Assembly: GCA_017880745.1 (NCBI GenBank)
Contig: JADGRR010000162.1
Coordinates: 1 to 6,690, forward strand
Direction: 5' to 3'
Source of the DNA: Burkholderiales bacterium
GTDB taxonomy: Bacteria; Pseudomonadota; Gammaproteobacteria; Burkholderiales; SG8-39
Length of the DNA: 6,690 nucleotides
A program made the translations under genes and the position numbers. Shown here in pieces: positions 5,310 to 6,690 of this stretch. The notes beneath the pieces are model-generated. The model saw only the letters and a list, made by a program, of their open reading frames with translations. It had not been told where the DNA came from and searched no databases. Position 1 is the stretch's first letter; each line of letters begins with the position of its first letter.

Positions 5310-6662
5310 ATGAACGTCGTCATCCTCGCCGCCGGACTGGGCAAGCGCATGCATTCGGATTTGCCGAAGGTGCTGCACCCGCTGGCGGGCAAGCCCTTGC
5401 TCGCGCATGTCGTTGCCACCGCGCGCAGCCTCAAGCCCGGGCTGATTTGCATCGTCTACGGTCACGGCGGCGAGCGCGTGCGCGCGGCCCTGGCTCAGGA
5501 CGACCTGATCTGGGCGAAACAGGAGCCGCAACTGGGCACCGGGCATGCGCTCGCGCAGGCCCTGCCGCATCTCAATCCCAAGGTTCCCACCCTGGTGCTG
5601 TACGGGGACGTGCCGCTGATCCGCGCCGAGACGCTGAGGTCGCTGTGCCAGGCGGCGGGCAAGGGCGCGGCCCTGCTCACGGTCGAACTGGACGATCCGC
5701 ACGGCTATGGCCGCATCATCCGCAGCCGCGGCGCGGTGAGGCGCATCGTCGAGGAAAAGGACGCGACCAAGGCCGAGCGCGCGCTGCGCGAAATCAACAC
5801 CGGCATCATGGTGCTGCCTACCGCGCGGATGAAAACCTGGCTCGCGGGCCTGCGCAACAAGAATGCGCAGAAGGAGTATTACCTCACCGACGTGATCGCG
5901 GCTGCGGTGGCGGACAAGGTGCCCGTCAGCTCGACGCGACCGGGCGCGGCCTGGGAAACCCTGGGCGTGAACAGCAAAGCGCAACTGGCGGAACTCGAGC
6001 GCACGTTTCAGCGCAACGTGGCCGCGGCCTTGATGCAGGATGGCGTCACGCTGGCGGATCCGGCGCGCATCGACGTGCGCGGCAGCCTCGCCTGCGGCCG
6101 CGACGTGGCCATCGACGTCAATTGCGTGTTCGAGGGCGAGACCGTGCTCGGTGACGGCGTCAGCGTCGGCGCGAACTGCGTGCTCAGCAACGTGAAGGTC
6201 GCGGCGGGCGCCCGCATCGAGCCCTTCTGCCATTTGCAGGAAGCCGACATCGGCGCGCGCTGCCGCATCGGCCCCTATGCGCGCTTGCGCCCGGGCACGA
6301 CGCTCGCCGAGGAGGTGCACATCGGCAATTTCGTCGAGGTGAAGGCGAGTCAGATCGCGGCGCGTTCCAAGGCCAACCACCTCGCCTATGTCGGCGACAC
6401 CACCGTGGGGCGCGACGTCAACATCGGCGCCGGCACCATCACCTGCAATTACGACGGCGCCAACAAGCACCGCACCATCATCGAGGACGACGTGCACATC
6501 GGCTCCGACACGCAACTGGTGGCGCCGGTGCGGGTCGGCAAGGGGGCGACCCTCGGCGCGGGCACCACGCTCACCAAGGATGCACCCCGGGGCGCGCTCA
6601 CCATCTCGCGCGTCAAGCAGATCACGATCACGGGCTGGAAGCGGCCGGTGAAAAAGAAATAA
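5310..6662 (+). CDS. glmU: Bifunctional UDP-GlcNAc pyrophosphorylase / glucosamine-1-phosphate N-acetyltransferase
   Basis: The product is 450 aa, close to the usual 455 or so. GlmU first acetylates glucosamine-1-phosphate with acetyl-CoA (C-terminal domain) and then transfers UMP from UTP to give UDP-GlcNAc (N-terminal domain), the cytoplasmic precursor for peptidoglycan and LPS. N-terminal landmarks are LAAGLGKRM (6-14), Lys20, QLGTGHA (74-80), YGDVPL with metal-binding Asp100, GYGRI (132-136), EEKDA (148-152), EINTG (161-165) and Asn221 in LGVNS. From about 245 the left-handed beta-helix hexapeptide repeats follow. They contain KANHLAYVGD with His357 as the likely acetyltransferase base, and the GAGTITCNYDGANKHRT block (373-389). 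The start is the ATG at 5310, where homology begins. The frame is open far upstream, but that part is antisense to the dehydrogenase. The ribosome site is weak (GAGA about 11 nt upstream). The TAA at 6660 overlaps the ribosome site of glmS. Confidence 0.98.
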   Translation: MNVVILAAGLGKRMHSDLPKVLHPLAGKPLLAHVVATARSLKPGLICIVYGHGGERVRAALAQDDLIWAKQEPQLGTGHALAQALPHLNPKVPTLVLYGDVPLIRAETLRSLCQAAGKGAALLTVELDDPHGYGRIIRSRGAVRRIVEEKDATKAERALREINTGIMVLPTARMKTWLAGLRNKNAQKEYYLTDVIAAAVADKVPVSSTRPGAAWETLGVNSKAQLAELERTFQRNVAAALMQDGVTLADPARIDVRGSLACGRDVAIDVNCVFEGETVLGDGVSVGANCVLSNVKVAAGARIEPFCHLQEADIGARCRIGPYARLRPGTTLAEEVHIGNFVEVKASQIAARSKANHLAYVGDTTVGRDVNIGAGTITCNYDGANKHRTIIEDDVHIGSDTQLVAPVRVGKGATLGAGTTLTKDAPRGALTISRVKQITITGWKRPVKKK

Positions 6663-6667
6663 GGAGG
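6661..6667 (+). promoter_or_regulatory. Ribosome binding site of glmS
   Basis: AAGGAGG lies 6 nt before the glmS ATG and shares its first two bases with the glmU TAA stop. This indicates one glmUS transcript with glmS probably reinitiated or coupled. Confidence 0.85.
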
Positions 6668-6673
6668 ACGTAG

Positions 6674-6690
6674 ATGTGCGGCATAGTCGG
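6674..6690 (+). CDS. glmS: Glutamine--fructose-6-phosphate aminotransferase, first codons
   Basis: Only five full codons plus two bases are in the window: Met-Cys-Gly-Ile-Val and the start of a Gly codon. MCGIVG is the signature start of GlmS, where Cys2 (exposed after Met removal) is the nucleophile of the glutaminase domain. GlmS makes glucosamine-6-phosphate from fructose-6-phosphate and glutamine, the first step of the pathway that GlmU finishes. The position right after glmU and the strong AAGGAGG at 6 nt spacing make the call reliable despite the tiny length. Other amidotransferases that begin MCGI (for example AsnB) are far less likely here. Confidence 0.9.

Noticed and set aside
5268..6515. 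415-codon minus-strand frame over glmU
   Set aside because: It is Asp/Ala/His/Arg-rich, a typical shadow of a GC-rich gene, antisense to a fully recognisable glmU.

Overview
The window is GC-rich bacterial DNA with short intergenic gaps and a glmU-glmS gene pair. A DUF4124 protein and a secreted Ig-like repeat lipoprotein point to a betaproteobacterium (Burkholderiales or Nitrosomonadales type). That assignment is inferred from gene content and protein style, with no rRNA or marker comparison behind it.

Layout: the minus strand carries everything from base 1 to 5116. Read in transcription order (right to left) there is a short secreted protein (5116-4937), an acyl-CoA dehydrogenase (4931-3756), a lipoprotein of the acid phosphatase / phospholipase C family (3717-2164), a fragment resembling the C-terminus of a phosphonate-type ABC permease (2102-1911), and a small exported DUF4124 protein (1902-1363). 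After a 178-bp gap containing an AT-rich stretch comes a large Ig-like-domain lipoprotein. It starts with GTG at 1184 and runs off the left edge. The first five units are tightly spaced (gaps of 5, 38, about 61 and 8 bp) and could be one transcript.

The plus strand carries glmU (5310-6662) and, 11 bp further on, the first codons of glmS (6674 onward, cut by the right edge). These two are housekeeping genes of UDP-N-acetylglucosamine synthesis for peptidoglycan and LPS. The 193-bp gap 5117-5309 is a divergent promoter region between glmU and the minus-strand cluster.

How the genes fit together: glmS and glmU act in one pathway. The minus-strand cluster does not form an obvious pathway. A lipid- or phosphoester-hydrolysing lipoprotein next to a permease remnant hints at a former phosphorus-acquisition locus, while the acyl-CoA dehydrogenase looks metabolically unrelated. 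The most notable observations are the large Ig-like lipoprotein frame that is open through the left edge, the degraded permease tail, the short secreted ORF at the head of the cluster, and the possibility that the last two are the ends of one disrupted ABC-transporter operon. No RNA genes, CRISPR arrays, insertion sequences or convincing intrinsic terminators were seen.
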